64,000 nucleotides of DNA from Vreelandella azerica (GTDB lineage Bacteria; Pseudomonadota; Gammaproteobacteria; Pseudomonadales; Halomonadaceae), in NCBI RefSeq assembly GCF_013112225.1, contig NZ_JABFHI010000008.1, positions 1-64,000 on the forward strand, read 5' to 3'. Shown here piece after piece: positions 31,957 to 41,042 of this stretch. Position 1 is the first letter of the stretch. Each line of letters starts with the position of its first letter. A program made the translations under genes and the position numbers. The notes below the pieces were generated by a model. That model was not told where the DNA came from. It ran no database searches and saw only the letters and a list, made by a program, of their open reading frames with translations.

Positions 31957-33258
31957 ATGGACTGGCCGCGTTTCGGTTATTCAGTCGCTCTGTATGCGCT
32001 GTCTCCGCTGATCTGGCAGCGGGTATGGCGTGAGCAAGTACCCACTTACCAGCGTTGGCAACGGCTTGGCATCGAGCCGTCAGCGCGTTCAGGGCAAGCC
32101 TATATCTGGCTGCACTGCGCTTCAGTGGGTGAAGTACGCGCCGCCCAGCCGCTTATCAAGGCGCTACTGGCGCATTATCCGCGCCATCACCTGTTGCTAA
32201 CTACCATGACCGCTAGTGGCGCACAGCAGGTGCAAGTGCTCACTCACCTGTCATCGCGATTAATCCACCGCTTTATACCCCTGGACTTCCCCGGCAGCGC
32301 CAAACGCTTTGTACGCCACTGGCAGCCTGCGCTGGCCATCCTGTTTGAAACCGAGCTATGGCCCAATCTGATTGCCTGCTGCCATCAACATCACCTACCT
32401 GTTGCTGTGGTCAATGGTCGTCTGTCGCCGCGGGCATTCAGGCGTTACCTGCGAATTCGCCCGCTGATGACCAATACCTTACGCCGTATCAGTTGGTTGG
32501 CAGCCAAGTCTCAAGCCGATGCTGAACGTTTTGCGGCACTCGGCATGTCAGCTAATCGAACGCAGGTTGTCGGCTCGCTCAAGTTTGAAATTAGCCACAA
32601 TAAAGGCGATGGTAACGATAGTAAGTGCTTACGTCGTGAGCTGGGTCTGGAGACCTGTAAACGCCCTGTCTGGGTAGCTGGCTCAACCCGGGAAGGAGAA
32701 GAAGCCGTGCTGCTTGCGGCCCATCGCAAGCTTGCTTGCTATCATCCTGAGGCGCTGTTGATACTCGCGCCGCGTCATCCGCAGCGCTTTGACGAGGTGG
32801 CAAAACTGTGTGAGAAAACGCAATGTACAACGGCGCGTCGAAGCCTGCAGCAGCCGGTGACAGCGCAGACCCAGGTGTACCTGGCAGATACCCTGGGTGA
32901 ACTGGAGCAGCTCTACACTGTAGGGGATGTGGCCTTTGTGGGCGGTAGTCTGGTGCCTCTGGGCGGCCATAACGTGGTGGAACCGGCAAGCCTTGGGCGC
33001 TTTACCCTGTGTGGCCCGTCACTGGAGAATTTCGAGGATGTGGCCAAGCCCCTGCAAGCTGCCGGAGCGCTGGAAAGCGTGGCCGATGAGCAGGCGCTTG
33101 TGGCAGCACTGGTGGCTGCCTTTGATGACCTCGATGAGACGGCGCGCAAAGGTGCCCTGGGGCTGCAGGTTGTCGAACAGCAGCGCGGCGCGCTTGAGCG
33201 TACGCTGGCAGGTCTGGTTCAACTACTGCCAGCGAAGGCGGGGCAAGATCCGGATTAG
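31957..33258 (+). CDS. waaA: Kdo transferase (3-deoxy-D-manno-octulosonic acid transferase)
   Basis: WaaA adds Kdo to lipid IVA, the step linking lipid A to the core. This GT30 enzyme starts with a membrane-anchoring segment ([14 protein letters not shown]), then [27 protein letters not shown] with the conserved glutamate, [10 protein letters not shown], and [17 protein letters not shown]. It is intact at 433 residues. ATG 31957 has GAAGG six bases upstream; GTG 31951 would overlap hldE by four bases. It converges with rpiA, overlapping by four bases. Confidence 0.95.
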   Translation: MDWPRFGYSVALYALSPLIWQRVWREQVPTYQRWQRLGIEPSARSGQAYIWLHCASVGEVRAAQPLIKALLAHYPRHHLLLTTMTASGAQQVQVLTHLSSRLIHRFIPLDFPGSAKRFVRHWQPALAILFETELWPNLIACCHQHHLPVAVVNGRLSPRAFRRYLRIRPLMTNTLRRISWLAAKSQADAERFAALGMSANRTQVVGSLKFEISHNKGDGNDSKCLRRELGLETCKRPVWVAGSTREGEEAVLLAAHRKLACYHPEALLILAPRHPQRFDEVAKLCEKTQCTTARRSLQQPVTAQTQVYLADTLGELEQLYTVGDVAFVGGSLVPLGGHNVVEPASLGRFTLCGPSLENFEDVAKPLQAAGALESVADEQALVAALVAAFDDLDETARKGALGLQVVEQQRGALERTLAGLVQLLPAKAGQDPD

Positions 33259-33929
33259 CGCCGCGCAGTGCGTTCGACGCCTTTTGGCGTACCCAGCAAC
33301 AGGATATCGGCGCCGCGGGCGGCAAACAGGCCATTGGTCACCACGCCAACAATATTGTTCAGGCGAGCTTCCATGGCTTCAGGGTCATCAATCATGAACT
33401 CATAGCAGTCGATGATCTGGTTGCCGTTATCCGTCACCACCCCTTCACGATAAACCGGCTCGGCGCCGAGTTTGACAAGCTCGCGGGCCACATAGGAACG
33501 CGCCATGGGAATCACTTCAATGGGCAGGGGGAATTCGCCCAATCGAGCTACAGATTTTGAGCCATCCGCAATGCAGATAAAGCGTTCAGCGCAGGCAGCG
33601 ACGATCTTCTCCCGAGTCAAGGCAGCACCGCCGCCCTTGATCATATGTAAGTGAGCATTTACTTCGTCTGCGCCATCGATGTAAAAAGGTAGCGTGCCCA
33701 CAGAGTTAAGTTCGAGTACATCAATTCCCTGCGCTTTCAGACGGCTGGCACTGGCATCAGAACTGGCAACAGCGCCCTGGAAGCGGTCCCCCAGTCGTCC
33801 CAGGCGGTCGATAAACAGGTTGGCCGTGGAACCAGTGCCAATGCCCAGCACGGTATCCTTTTCAAGCCACGGTTCGATTTCCTTGATAGCGGCATCTGCC
33901 ACTGCTGCTTTGAGTTCATCCTGGGTCAT
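33255..33929 (-). CDS. rpiA: Ribose-5-phosphate isomerase A
   Basis: RpiA interconverts ribulose 5-phosphate and ribose 5-phosphate in the pentose phosphate pathway. The 224-residue protein has [15 protein letters not shown] near residue 30, the catalytic [25 protein letters not shown], and VVTNGLFA near the C terminus. It is divergent from ilvA, an arrangement common in gammaproteobacteria. Confidence 0.96.
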   Translation of the reverse strand: MTQDELKAAVADAAIKEIEPWLEKDTVLGIGTGSTANLFIDRLGRLGDRFQGAVASSDASASRLKAQGIDVLELNSVGTLPFYIDGADEVNAHLHMIKGGGAALTREKIVAACAERFICIADGSKSVARLGEFPLPIEVIPMARSYVARELVKLGAEPVYREGVVTDNGNQIIDCYEFMIDDPEAMEARLNNIVGVVTNGLFAARGADILLLGTPKGVERTARR

Positions 33930-33971
33930 GGTGAGCCTTTTGATGCAATAAAAACTGAAAATGGTTAGGGC

Positions 33972-34003
33972 CTGTTGAGTCAGCAGTATAATGGCTCAAA
34001 CAG
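33972..34003 (+). promoter_or_regulatory. Probable ilvA promoter -10 inside a dyad
   Basis: A perfect TATAAT at 33987-33992 lies between arms CTGTTGAG (33972-33979) and CTCAAACAG (33995-34003), which are complementary with one bulged base. The dyad could be an operator. No strong -35 is visible, and the assignment to ilvA rather than another product is inference. Confidence 0.4.
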
Positions 34004-34086
34004 TCCTAGACGACACTGGCCAGAATCTGCTAACAATATCGGCTTTATCTTAAATCAGTCCGAAAAGCCGCCAACGAGATACTTCC

Positions 34087-35601
34087 ATGCTTGAAGCTAC
34101 AGTGAAAAAGATCCTTAACGCTCGCGTTTACGGCGCTGCGCGTGAAACGCCTATTTCTTCTGCGCCTCTTCTATCACGTCGCTTCAACAACAAGATTCTG
34201 ATAAAACGCGAAGATTTGCAGCCGGTGAATTCTTTCAAGATTCGCGGCGCCTATAACAAGATGACCCAACTGACGGAAGAACAGAAGGCCAAGGGCGTGA
34301 TTGCGGCGTCAGCGGGTAATCACGCCCAGGGGCTGGCCATGGCAGCCAAGCAGATGGGCGTCAAGGCGGTGATTGTCATGCCGCGCATTACCCCCGAGAT
34401 CAAAGTACAGGCCGTGCGCGGCTGGGGCGCCAAGGTGGTGCTGAAAGGCGATGCCTTTGCCGCTGCCGCCGAGCATGCCCAGACGCTGATCGCCGAGCAT
34501 GGGTATACCTATATTCCACCCTTTGACGATATTGATGTGATTGCGGGTCAGGGCACCATAGCGGTAGAAATGCTGCGCCAATATCCTGAACCGATTGATA
34601 CCATTTTTGTTGCGGTGGGCGGCGGTGGCCTGCTGGCCGGAGTGCTGGCCTATGTCAAGTATCTGCGCCCCGAGATCAAGGTGATTGGCGTGGAGTCAGA
34701 GGACAGCGCCTGCCTCAAGGCTGCCATGGACGCCGGTGAGCGGGTGGTACTGGATCAGGTGGGGGTCTTTGCGGAAGGGGTGGCGGTTGCTCAGATCGGT
34801 GAAGTGCCCTTCAGCATCATCCAGGGGCTGGTGGATGATGTGATCACTGTCAATGCCGATGAAATGTGTGCCGCCGTGAAGGATATTTTTGAGGATACCC
34901 GTGCGGTTCCCGAGACATCCGGAGCGCTTTCCTTGGCAGGGTTGAAAAAATACGTGCAACAGACCGGGGTGGAAGGCCAGACCCTGATGTGTATCAACTG
35001 CGGGGCCAACATCAATTTTGATCGTCTCCAGCATATTGCCGAACGGGCTTCATTGGGTGAGCAGCGCGAAGCCATTCTGGCGGTGACCATTGATGAGCAG
35101 CCCGGCAGTTTCAAGAAGTTCTGCCGCACCCTTGGCAAGCGGATGGTGACGGAATTTGGTTATCGCTATTCGAATGCTAGTGAAGCGCATATCTTTGTGG
35201 GCGTGCAGGTCAAACCGGGAGGAGAAGACCGTCTAGCGGTTATCGAAAAACTGGAAGAGGCTGGTTATCAGGTGGAAGACCTGACCGACAACGAACTGGC
35301 CAAACTGCATACCCGTCATCTGGCAGGCGGGCGCCCCAGCGAGCATTTTGAAGAAGAACTTTATCGCTTTGAGTTTCCTGAGCGTCCGGGGGCGTTGATG
35401 AACTTCCTGACCAAGCTGCCCCATGACTGGAACATTTCACTGTTTCATTACCGCAATCACGGTGCGGCATATGGTCGCGTGCTGGTGGGTATGCAAGTGC
35501 CTAATGGCCACCGCAAAAATGTTGAAATGCACCTTGATGCGATTGGTTACCGCTATTGGAAGGAAAGCGACAATCCGGCTTATCGCCTGTTTATGGCCTA
35601 G
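34087..35601 (+). CDS. ilvA: Threonine ammonia-lyase, biosynthetic
   Basis: IlvA deaminates threonine to 2-oxobutanoate, the first committed step to isoleucine. The PLP lysine is in NSFKIRGAYNKM near residue 58; the phosphate-binding glycine loop is VGGGGLLAG near residue 181. After residue about 330 come two ACT-like regulatory domains (around ILAVTIDEQPGSFKKF and FEFPERPGALMNFL), as in the feedback-inhibited biosynthetic form of about 500 residues. ATG 34087 is the obvious start. It faces away from rpiA. Confidence 0.97.
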   Translation: MLEATVKKILNARVYGAARETPISSAPLLSRRFNNKILIKREDLQPVNSFKIRGAYNKMTQLTEEQKAKGVIAASAGNHAQGLAMAAKQMGVKAVIVMPRITPEIKVQAVRGWGAKVVLKGDAFAAAAEHAQTLIAEHGYTYIPPFDDIDVIAGQGTIAVEMLRQYPEPIDTIFVAVGGGGLLAGVLAYVKYLRPEIKVIGVESEDSACLKAAMDAGERVVLDQVGVFAEGVAVAQIGEVPFSIIQGLVDDVITVNADEMCAAVKDIFEDTRAVPETSGALSLAGLKKYVQQTGVEGQTLMCINCGANINFDRLQHIAERASLGEQREAILAVTIDEQPGSFKKFCRTLGKRMVTEFGYRYSNASEAHIFVGVQVKPGGEDRLAVIEKLEEAGYQVEDLTDNELAKLHTRHLAGGRPSEHFEEELYRFEFPERPGALMNFLTKLPHDWNISLFHYRNHGAAYGRVLVGMQVPNGHRKNVEMHLDAIGYRYWKESDNPAYRLFMA

Positions 35602-35705
35602 CACGTCGTCCTAGTTTGAGTTGGCTGATTGTGGGATAGCCTTTCTCACCGTGCGAGTAAAGTTAATTGAAGTTAAATCTACGTTTGCTGGCATCCAGAG
35701 ATTCA

Positions 35706-35802
35706 ATTGGCCATTGATTGGGGGTGCCCATTGGCCATATAGTCAATGGACGATGTTATCCATTATTCATTGGTCGTCACCATTGGAGATAAATCAGCCA
35801 AT
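35706..35802. repeat. Cluster of ATTGG motifs
   Basis: The gap after ilvA has five ATTGG copies (35706, 35717, 35730, 35769, 35782) and one CCAAT (35798) within 97 bases, several spaced 11-13 bases apart. Their meaning is unknown; they lie upstream of the small ORF at 35879. Confidence 0.45.
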
Positions 35803-35878
35803 ATTTCCAGGCTTGGATCCTTTGGGCGCTCTTGAATAGTTAATTTTGCTATTACCAACATTCTTGGAGAAGGACAAC

Positions 35879-35977
35879 ATGCGCCGTAAAAAACCAGATA
35901 CGATCATGGCATTATTTGTGATCTTTGTGCTGGGAGTCTTGGTTACCGGGTACGCGCAGGCGCTTTCCGGCAGCTAG
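35879..35977 (+). CDS. Small single-helix membrane protein, 32 residues
   Basis: A short ORF with a strong ribosome site (GGAGAAGGA) six bases before ATG 35879. It encodes a basic start, MRRKKPDT, then a hydrophobic helix (IMALFVIFVLGVLVTGYA) and a short tail ending LSGS. This N-in type layout suggests a small inner-membrane protein. Function is unknown. It resembles short conserved hypothetical proteins that I recall in related bacteria but cannot name. It lies alone between ilvA and fthC. Confidence 0.65.
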   Translation: MRRKKPDTIMALFVIFVLGVLVTGYAQALSGS

Positions 35978-36048
35978 CAGGCTTGATAAAGGCCGCATTC
36001 TTGTAGGGATGCTCCCTCTTTTGGAAACTTCACTGGCGCCCGTGTTGG

Positions 36049-36765
36049 CTATTGGCTGATACGGATACGTTCATTGGCATAAATGTCATTGGTGCGAAGA
36101 GGGGTTGGGCGTATAACACCTTGATCTGTCACAATCGCACTGAGCGGAATATCCCAGGGTTCAACGGGGAGTGAGTTAACTTCCTGGCAGGCATGGGCAA
36201 CTCCCATCAAGCGTGGCGCAGGTCGACGGTGGCGAACAAATGCCAGGGTGCGATCATAATAACCTCCGCCCATTCCCATCCGGTTGGCCTTAGCATCAAA
36301 GCCGACTAACGGCACCAGCATGGTATCCAGCGCCCAAGGGGGTAAGCGATTGCGCCTGTGAGCACTGAATTGGGCTGCGGGTTCCCAAATGCGATAACGG
36401 TTCTTCACCATAGGGGTGTCTGGCCGGTAAGCAACAAACCACAGCGTATTGTCTGCCAATGGGCGCAAGACAGGCAGGTAGACCTTAACCCCACGCCGAT
36501 ATAGCCAGGGCAGCAAGGGAGTGGGGTCGATTTCACCGTTGAGCGGTAAATACAGGCTGATACGCCGAGCGCGCTGGATTTCCGGCAGCTTTTTTAGCTG
36601 CGCGCACAGTTTTCGGGCGGCGAGCTGTTGAGCCTGCATGGAAAGGTTTCGCCGGCGGCGCTTGAGTTCGCGGCGCAGGGAGGTTTTATCTTTACCTGCT
36701 GCCAGGAGGGTGCCATTGGGCTCTTGAGCAAGCGTTGGCGAGGCAAGGGTTACATCATACGTCAT
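36049..36765 (-). CDS. fthC: 5-formyltetrahydrofolate cyclo-ligase
   Basis: The enzyme (YgfA in E. coli) converts 5-formyltetrahydrofolate to 5,10-methenyltetrahydrofolate using ATP. Conserved features are SLRRELKRRRRNLS near the N terminus, LYLPLNGEIDP, and the ATP-binding LVPLVGFDAKANRMGMGGGYYDRTL near residue 170. It is 238 residues with an N-terminal extension of about 25 residues before the conserved region. It starts seven bases after the 6S RNA gene, repeating the ssrS-ygfA arrangement of enterics. Confidence 0.92.
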   Translation of the reverse strand: MTYDVTLASPTLAQEPNGTLLAAGKDKTSLRRELKRRRRNLSMQAQQLAARKLCAQLKKLPEIQRARRISLYLPLNGEIDPTPLLPWLYRRGVKVYLPVLRPLADNTLWFVAYRPDTPMVKNRYRIWEPAAQFSAHRRNRLPPWALDTMLVPLVGFDAKANRMGMGGGYYDRTLAFVRHRRPAPRLMGVAHACQEVNSLPVEPWDIPLSAIVTDQGVIRPTPLRTNDIYANERIRISQ

Positions 36766-36771
36766 CTTAAG

Positions 36772-36950
36772 GTTCCCCAGAGTGCCGCTGTCGTTCTGGC
36801 CCTGAACCCAAAGGTTCAGGTGGGTGGCCGCAGCCAGCCCATCAGGCTTTCCGTCACGCGGACATGCACACAGGACTGGCTAGCATTTGGCCCCCTAGGT
36901 ATTGCGCATAGGCTCAAGGGACGTAAACGACTGGCGAACACCCCAGGGAA
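36772..36950 (-). ncRNA. ssrS: 6S RNA
   Basis: The space between zapA and fthC holds the regulatory RNA that binds sigma-70 RNA polymerase in stationary phase. Closing-stem ends pair (TTCCCTGGGG at the 5' end with CTCTGGGGAA at the 3' end). Conserved parts are GTGTTCGCCAG and GTCCCTTGAGCC on the 5' side, and CACCTGAACC-TTTGGGTTCAGGG-CCAG on the 3' side. Length is about 179 bases. A probable promoter is at TAGGAT (36958-36963) with TTTGGT 17 bases upstream. Ends are estimated from pairing. Confidence 0.85.
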
Positions 36951-37063
36951 CGCAACCATCCTAACAGAGCCGCTTCGGATACCAAAGATGCGCTGTGAAT
37001 TTTGCGAAACCTTTAAGCAATAATTTGCTGGCTCAAACGCTTGGGAGCGACCCGCTGTTGCTG

Positions 37064-37387
37064 TCATGATGGCTTGTTGGTGCCATTGGCTGGCTCACGA
37101 CTTTTTGTTAGCGCAGTTTCCAGGCGCTCACTCAGGCGAGTGATATCAGCCTCGTAATGGCGCTGGGCGTCCTTGGTTTCCAACAGCTCATTGGTAATGT
37201 TGAGCGCAGCCATGATGGCAACGCGTTCGGTACCCAGCACGCTGCTTTGCGCCTGAATGCCCTGCATGGCACGGTCAAGGTAGCGGGCGACCCGCTCAAG
37301 TTTCTGCTCTTCACCCGGATCACAGGCAATGGTGTAGTGTCGCCCTAGCAGGGTGATATCCGTGGTTGGACGCTTGGCGTCACTCAT
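37064..37387 (-). CDS. zapA: Cell division protein ZapA
   Basis: ZapA binds FtsZ and stabilises the Z ring. Residues include TDITLLGRHYTIACDPGEEQKLERVARYLDRAM, the family opening, followed by a C-terminal helix rich in charged residues (coiled coil). Start ATG 37387 follows GGAGC at seven bases; a longer open frame upstream lacks homology. It has 107 residues. Genomic partners ssrS and fthC downstream and the YgfB gene divergently upstream match the usual order. Confidence 0.93.
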   Translation of the reverse strand: MSDAKRPTTDITLLGRHYTIACDPGEEQKLERVARYLDRAMQGIQAQSSVLGTERVAIMAALNITNELLETKDAQRHYEADITRLSERLETALTKSREPANGTNKPS

Positions 37388-37566
37388 TGAAAGCTCCGGC
37401 GCGGGCCTGCGTGGGCCCGATGCGTTAATATCACCGCATGGAAACATGCGTACAGCCTCAACTATAAGGAGCCACTGTTGCAGGGTCAATCGACGCCGCC
37501 AGTAAGATTCGCCGACGCGATTGTTGCAGTAGTGTCACGCTCAATTTTCACACACCCCAACACCTG

Positions 37567-38156
37567 ATGGATTCTGTTATGTCCCTGATCGATGAACGCC
37601 ACGAATTTTCTGATATTGCCGATGTGTTTCTGCTGCATGGCAGCATGCAGTCGCCCGCTTTTCTAGACGGGCGCTTGTGTGGGCTATTGGCGCTTCGGGA
37701 TATTTCAGCGTCGGCATGGTTGGAAGAGGTATGCCTGAGTCTGGGCGTTGAACAGCCGGCTGACACCAGCAGCGGTGAACGCCTGCTGGGTTGGCGCAAG
37801 CAGACGCTGGAGGCTTTGAGCGCCAGCGATCTCAACTACACCCCCTTGCTGCCGGATGAGCTTTTTCACTGGCTGAGCAGGCGCAAGGCCTCAAGGACTG
37901 GGTGCAAGGTTTTAACGAAGTCATTGACGACGTGGTAGATGATGAAACACGTAAGCGCTGGTCCCAGGCCTTGTGCGAGGCCCTTGATGATATGCCAGCC
38001 ATTGCGGGGATCGAGGCCGATATTGATGATAGCCCCGAAAATGAAAACGATCTGTTTGCGCTGACCGAGCACGTGCGTATGACGGCAATGTTGTTGTATA
38101 CCGAACAGCACCCCGGCCAGCCGCAGGTTGAACAGGCCGATGCGCCCACCCATTAG
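37567..38156 (+). CDS. UPF0149 (YgfB/YecA) family protein (one frame break)
   Basis: The family is conserved beside pepP but its role is little known. Sequence: FLLHGSMQSPAFLDGRLCGLLA near the N terminus, then after frame repair EQAQGLKDWVQGFNEVIDDV and a C-terminal ENENDLFALTEHVRMTAMLLY. One base is missing around 37873-37878. The corrected length is 196 residues. Start ATG 37567 or 37579 (MSLIDERHEF); neither has a good ribosome site. Confidence 0.85.
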
Positions 38157-38219
38157 ACTGGGGTTTCAGGTTGCTGGAAATATGCAAGGTATTGAAAAGC
38201 TGACGTGACTGGAGACGCT

Positions 38220-39566
38220 ATGCAGCCCGATTTGATGTTATCGCCCGCCCCGATTGCGCCACAGGTTTATCAGGCGCGCCGTGCTCGATTGATGCACAAG
38301 CTGCCAAGCCATTCGGCAGCCCTGATCCCGGGGGCCTCCCTGGTAACCCGCTCCCGCGACAGTGAATACCCGTTCCGCCAGGATAGTGATTTCTATTACC
38401 TGACCGGGATCACTGAGCCCGACGCCCTCCTGGTGTTACTGCCTGATGGCAGCGATCAGGGCGGGCAGTGCGTGGTGTTCTGTCAGGATCGTGACCCCAC
38501 CATGGAAGCCTGGACGGGGCGTCGCCTGGGGGCTGAAGGCGTTATGCGAGAGCATGCTGTTGAGCTGGCGTTTGAAAATGCCGAGCGCGAGGAGCAGCTC
38601 AAGACCTTGCTCAGTGGCTGTGAGATGCTCTATATCCCCCTCTCGCATCCAGAAGCCCGAGGCTTGGCTGACGACGCCTATCAGCAGGCGCAGGCCGCTC
38701 AGCGGCGTGGTCACCCGACGCTGCAGGGTTGGCTGGATATTGCGCCCTTGATTCATGATATGCGGCTGATCAAGGGAGATGAAGAGCTCGCCTTGTTACG
38801 CCATGCGGCCGCCATCTCGGCGCGGGCTCATTGCCGTGTCATGCGGACAGCCGCACCTGGGCTACATGAATACCACCTGCAGGCTGAGCTGGAGCATGAG
38901 TTTGTCTGGCAGGGCGGCAGCGGCCCTGCCTACAGCACCATTGTGGGCAGCGGTGCAAACGCCTGTGTTCTGCACTACATTGAAAATTCTGCCCTGCTCA
39001 AGGCAGGTGAGCTGGTGCTGATAGACGCTGGCGCTGAATATGCCCTCTATGCTGGTGATATCACCCGAACCTTCCCCGTCTCAGGTGTGTTTAGCGCACC
39101 CCAGCGGGCGCTTTACAGCCTTGTTCTCGAAGCCCAGAAGAATGCCGTTGCGGCTGTTTGCCCCGGTGCAACGCTTCATGAGATCCATCAAGGTGTGGTG
39201 CGCGACCTGACACAAGGGTTAATAGCGCTTGGGCTGCTGAAAGGTGAGCTTGATGAGTGCATCAAGAATGAAAGCTATCGGCGTTTTTACCTGCATTCCA
39301 CCTCCCACTGGCTGGGTCTGGATGTTCATGATGTGGGCGCTTACCGCCTGGATCCTGAAACCTCTTGCCCTTTAGAGCCGGGCATGGTGATTACCGTTGA
39401 ACCAGGGCTTTATATACCGGATGACGAAGATATTCCGGCTGACTACCGTAGCATCGGTATCCGTATCGAAGATGATGTCGTGGTGACCGCCGAAGGCCAC
39501 GAGGTAATTACCTCTGATGTACCCAAAGAGATTGCAGATATTGAGGCCCTTATGGCTGATAAATAA
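38220..39566 (+). CDS. pepP: Xaa-Pro aminopeptidase
   Basis: PepP removes N-terminal residues preceding proline. N-terminal domain: RDSEYPFRQDSDFYYLTG. The metal-binding pita-bread domain has YSTIVGSGANACVLHYIENS, LIDAGAEYALYAGDITRTFPVSG (two aspartates), HSTSHWLGLDVHDVGAY (histidine), VITVEPGLYI and the final RIEDDVVVT, supplying the two-manganese site. ATG 38220 follows GGAG at five bases. The 448-residue length is typical. It leads into ubiH as in E. coli. Confidence 0.96.
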   Translation: MQPDLMLSPAPIAPQVYQARRARLMHKLPSHSAALIPGASLVTRSRDSEYPFRQDSDFYYLTGITEPDALLVLLPDGSDQGGQCVVFCQDRDPTMEAWTGRRLGAEGVMREHAVELAFENAEREEQLKTLLSGCEMLYIPLSHPEARGLADDAYQQAQAAQRRGHPTLQGWLDIAPLIHDMRLIKGDEELALLRHAAAISARAHCRVMRTAAPGLHEYHLQAELEHEFVWQGGSGPAYSTIVGSGANACVLHYIENSALLKAGELVLIDAGAEYALYAGDITRTFPVSGVFSAPQRALYSLVLEAQKNAVAAVCPGATLHEIHQGVVRDLTQGLIALGLLKGELDECIKNESYRRFYLHSTSHWLGLDVHDVGAYRLDPETSCPLEPGMVITVEPGLYIPDDEDIPADYRSIGIRIEDDVVVTAEGHEVITSDVPKEIADIEALMADK

Positions 39567-39585
39567 CCGCTTTTGGTTAGTTGTT

Positions 39586-39621
39586 TTATTTATTATGTAA
39601 TTTACATTACGAAATAAATAA
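39586..39621. repeat. AT-rich inverted repeat upstream of ubiH
   Basis: Arms TTATTTATTATGTAAT (39586-39601) and ATTACGAAATAAATAA (39606-39621) pair at 14 of 16 positions around a TTAC loop. It lies in a very AT-rich 150-base gap between pepP and ubiH and could be a protein-binding site or a hairpin that separates the two transcripts. Confidence 0.55.
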
Positions 39622-39717
39622 CTGATTTTTATTATTTTATGTCTGTTTCTGAGCCTTTCAACTTAGGTTATGTGCTGAGGCTTTATATTGAGGCTTTTAT
39701 ACTAAGAGGGCGCAACG

Positions 39718-40970
39718 ATGGCGATGTCCGAGCAAGCAGTCACTCACGATATTGTGATCATAGGAGGAGGCCTGGTGGGCGCCAGCCTGGGCTGTGCGCT
39801 GGCACCGCTGATCACGCAATATGGGTTACGCGTGGCGGTGATTGAAGCCACCGCCTTGCCGGAGGCTGCTGAACCGCCTGTCTGGCAGCCCAGTTTTGAT
39901 GCCCGAGCCAGCGCGATTGCTGAGGGTTCCGCACAGCGCTTTCGTCGCCTGGGCGTGTGGGAGGCGATGCAACAGGAAGCCTCGCCCATCCGGCGGATTC
40001 ATATCAGTGAGCGGGGGCGAATGGGGGCAACACGCCTGAATGCGCAAGACGTTGGCGTTGAGGCGCTGGGGCATGTCATCCCGAATGCCTGGATGGGGCG
40101 TGTTTTACACCACGAACTAAGCGGCTTGCCGCTTGAATGGCATTGCCCAGCGCGCGTTGAACAATTGGCACCGGTGGCCGAGGGGCACCACCTGACCCTA
40201 TCGGATGGCAGTGAGCTGGTGGCGGGGCTGACGGTGCTGGCCGATGGGGGCGTTCAGGGCTCAAGGAACAACTGGGTATTCCCAGTGCGCAGACGTCCTA
40301 TCAACAGACGGCCCTGATTACCCATGTGGGCGTCAGCCAGCCTCATCAAGGCATTGCCTATGAGCGTTTCACAACGGATGGCCCCATTGCATTACTGCCT
40401 TTACCGGGCAATGCCATGGAACTGGTGTGGACACACCCCAGCGGGGATGAAAAGGCCAGGTTAGCGCTGAGCGACAGTAATTTTCTCGCCCAGCTGCAAA
40501 AGGCCTTTGGTGACCGCGCTGGGCGTTTCACCCGGGTGGGCAACCGCCATGTCTATCCGCTCAAACTGACTACCGCAGATGAGCCGGTGCGGCCCGGCCT
40601 GGTGGTGTTAGGTAATGCGGCCCATGCGCTGCACCCGGTGGCAGGTCAGGGCTTTAATCTGGCATTGCGAGGCGTGATGGATCTTGTTGATACGCTGGCT
40701 CAAGCGCTGGCGCAGGGCAATGTTGAGAAAGGCGATAATCACTTGAACGCAGCGGCTACCCTGGGGGCGATGGAGACGCTGGCCCGATTCGAACAGCGCC
40801 GCGAGCGTGACCGTGCTAACGTTATCCGTTTCAGCGATGGCTTGGTAAGGCTGTTTGGGCTCGATTGGCCGCTATTGGGCCATGCCCGCGCGGCGGGGTT
40901 GATCGGCCTGAACCTAGCGGGCCCACTGCGTCGCAGTCTGGCTCGCCGGGCAATGGGCGTGGAGCGTTGA
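39718..40970 (+). CDS. ubiH: UbiH, 2-octaprenyl-6-methoxyphenol hydroxylase (one frame break)
   Basis: UbiH hydroxylates a ring carbon during ubiquinone synthesis, using FAD and NADPH. Conserved: FAD loop IVIIGGGLVGASLGCAL at the N terminus, DARASAIAEGSA, VLADG, and the second FAD motif LVVLGNAAHALHPVAGQGFNLALRG. A G run at 40257-40259 is one base short; restored, GLKEQLGIPSAQTSYQQTALI continues and the protein has 417 residues. ATG 39718 has AGAGGG upstream; ATG 39724 is possible. It forms a unit with ubiI. Confidence 0.92.
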
Positions 40971-41042
40971 GCGAGTAGTGGTCAGGACAAGCGGTTTTCA
41001 GAAATAGCGGCCAGAAATCTACAGCCAGAGGGTGTCGAGTCA

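Noticed and set aside
35621..35839. 72-codon open frame downstream of ilvA
   Set aside because: No ribosome site, no hydrophobic or domain pattern, and it covers the ATTGG motif cluster; likely chance.
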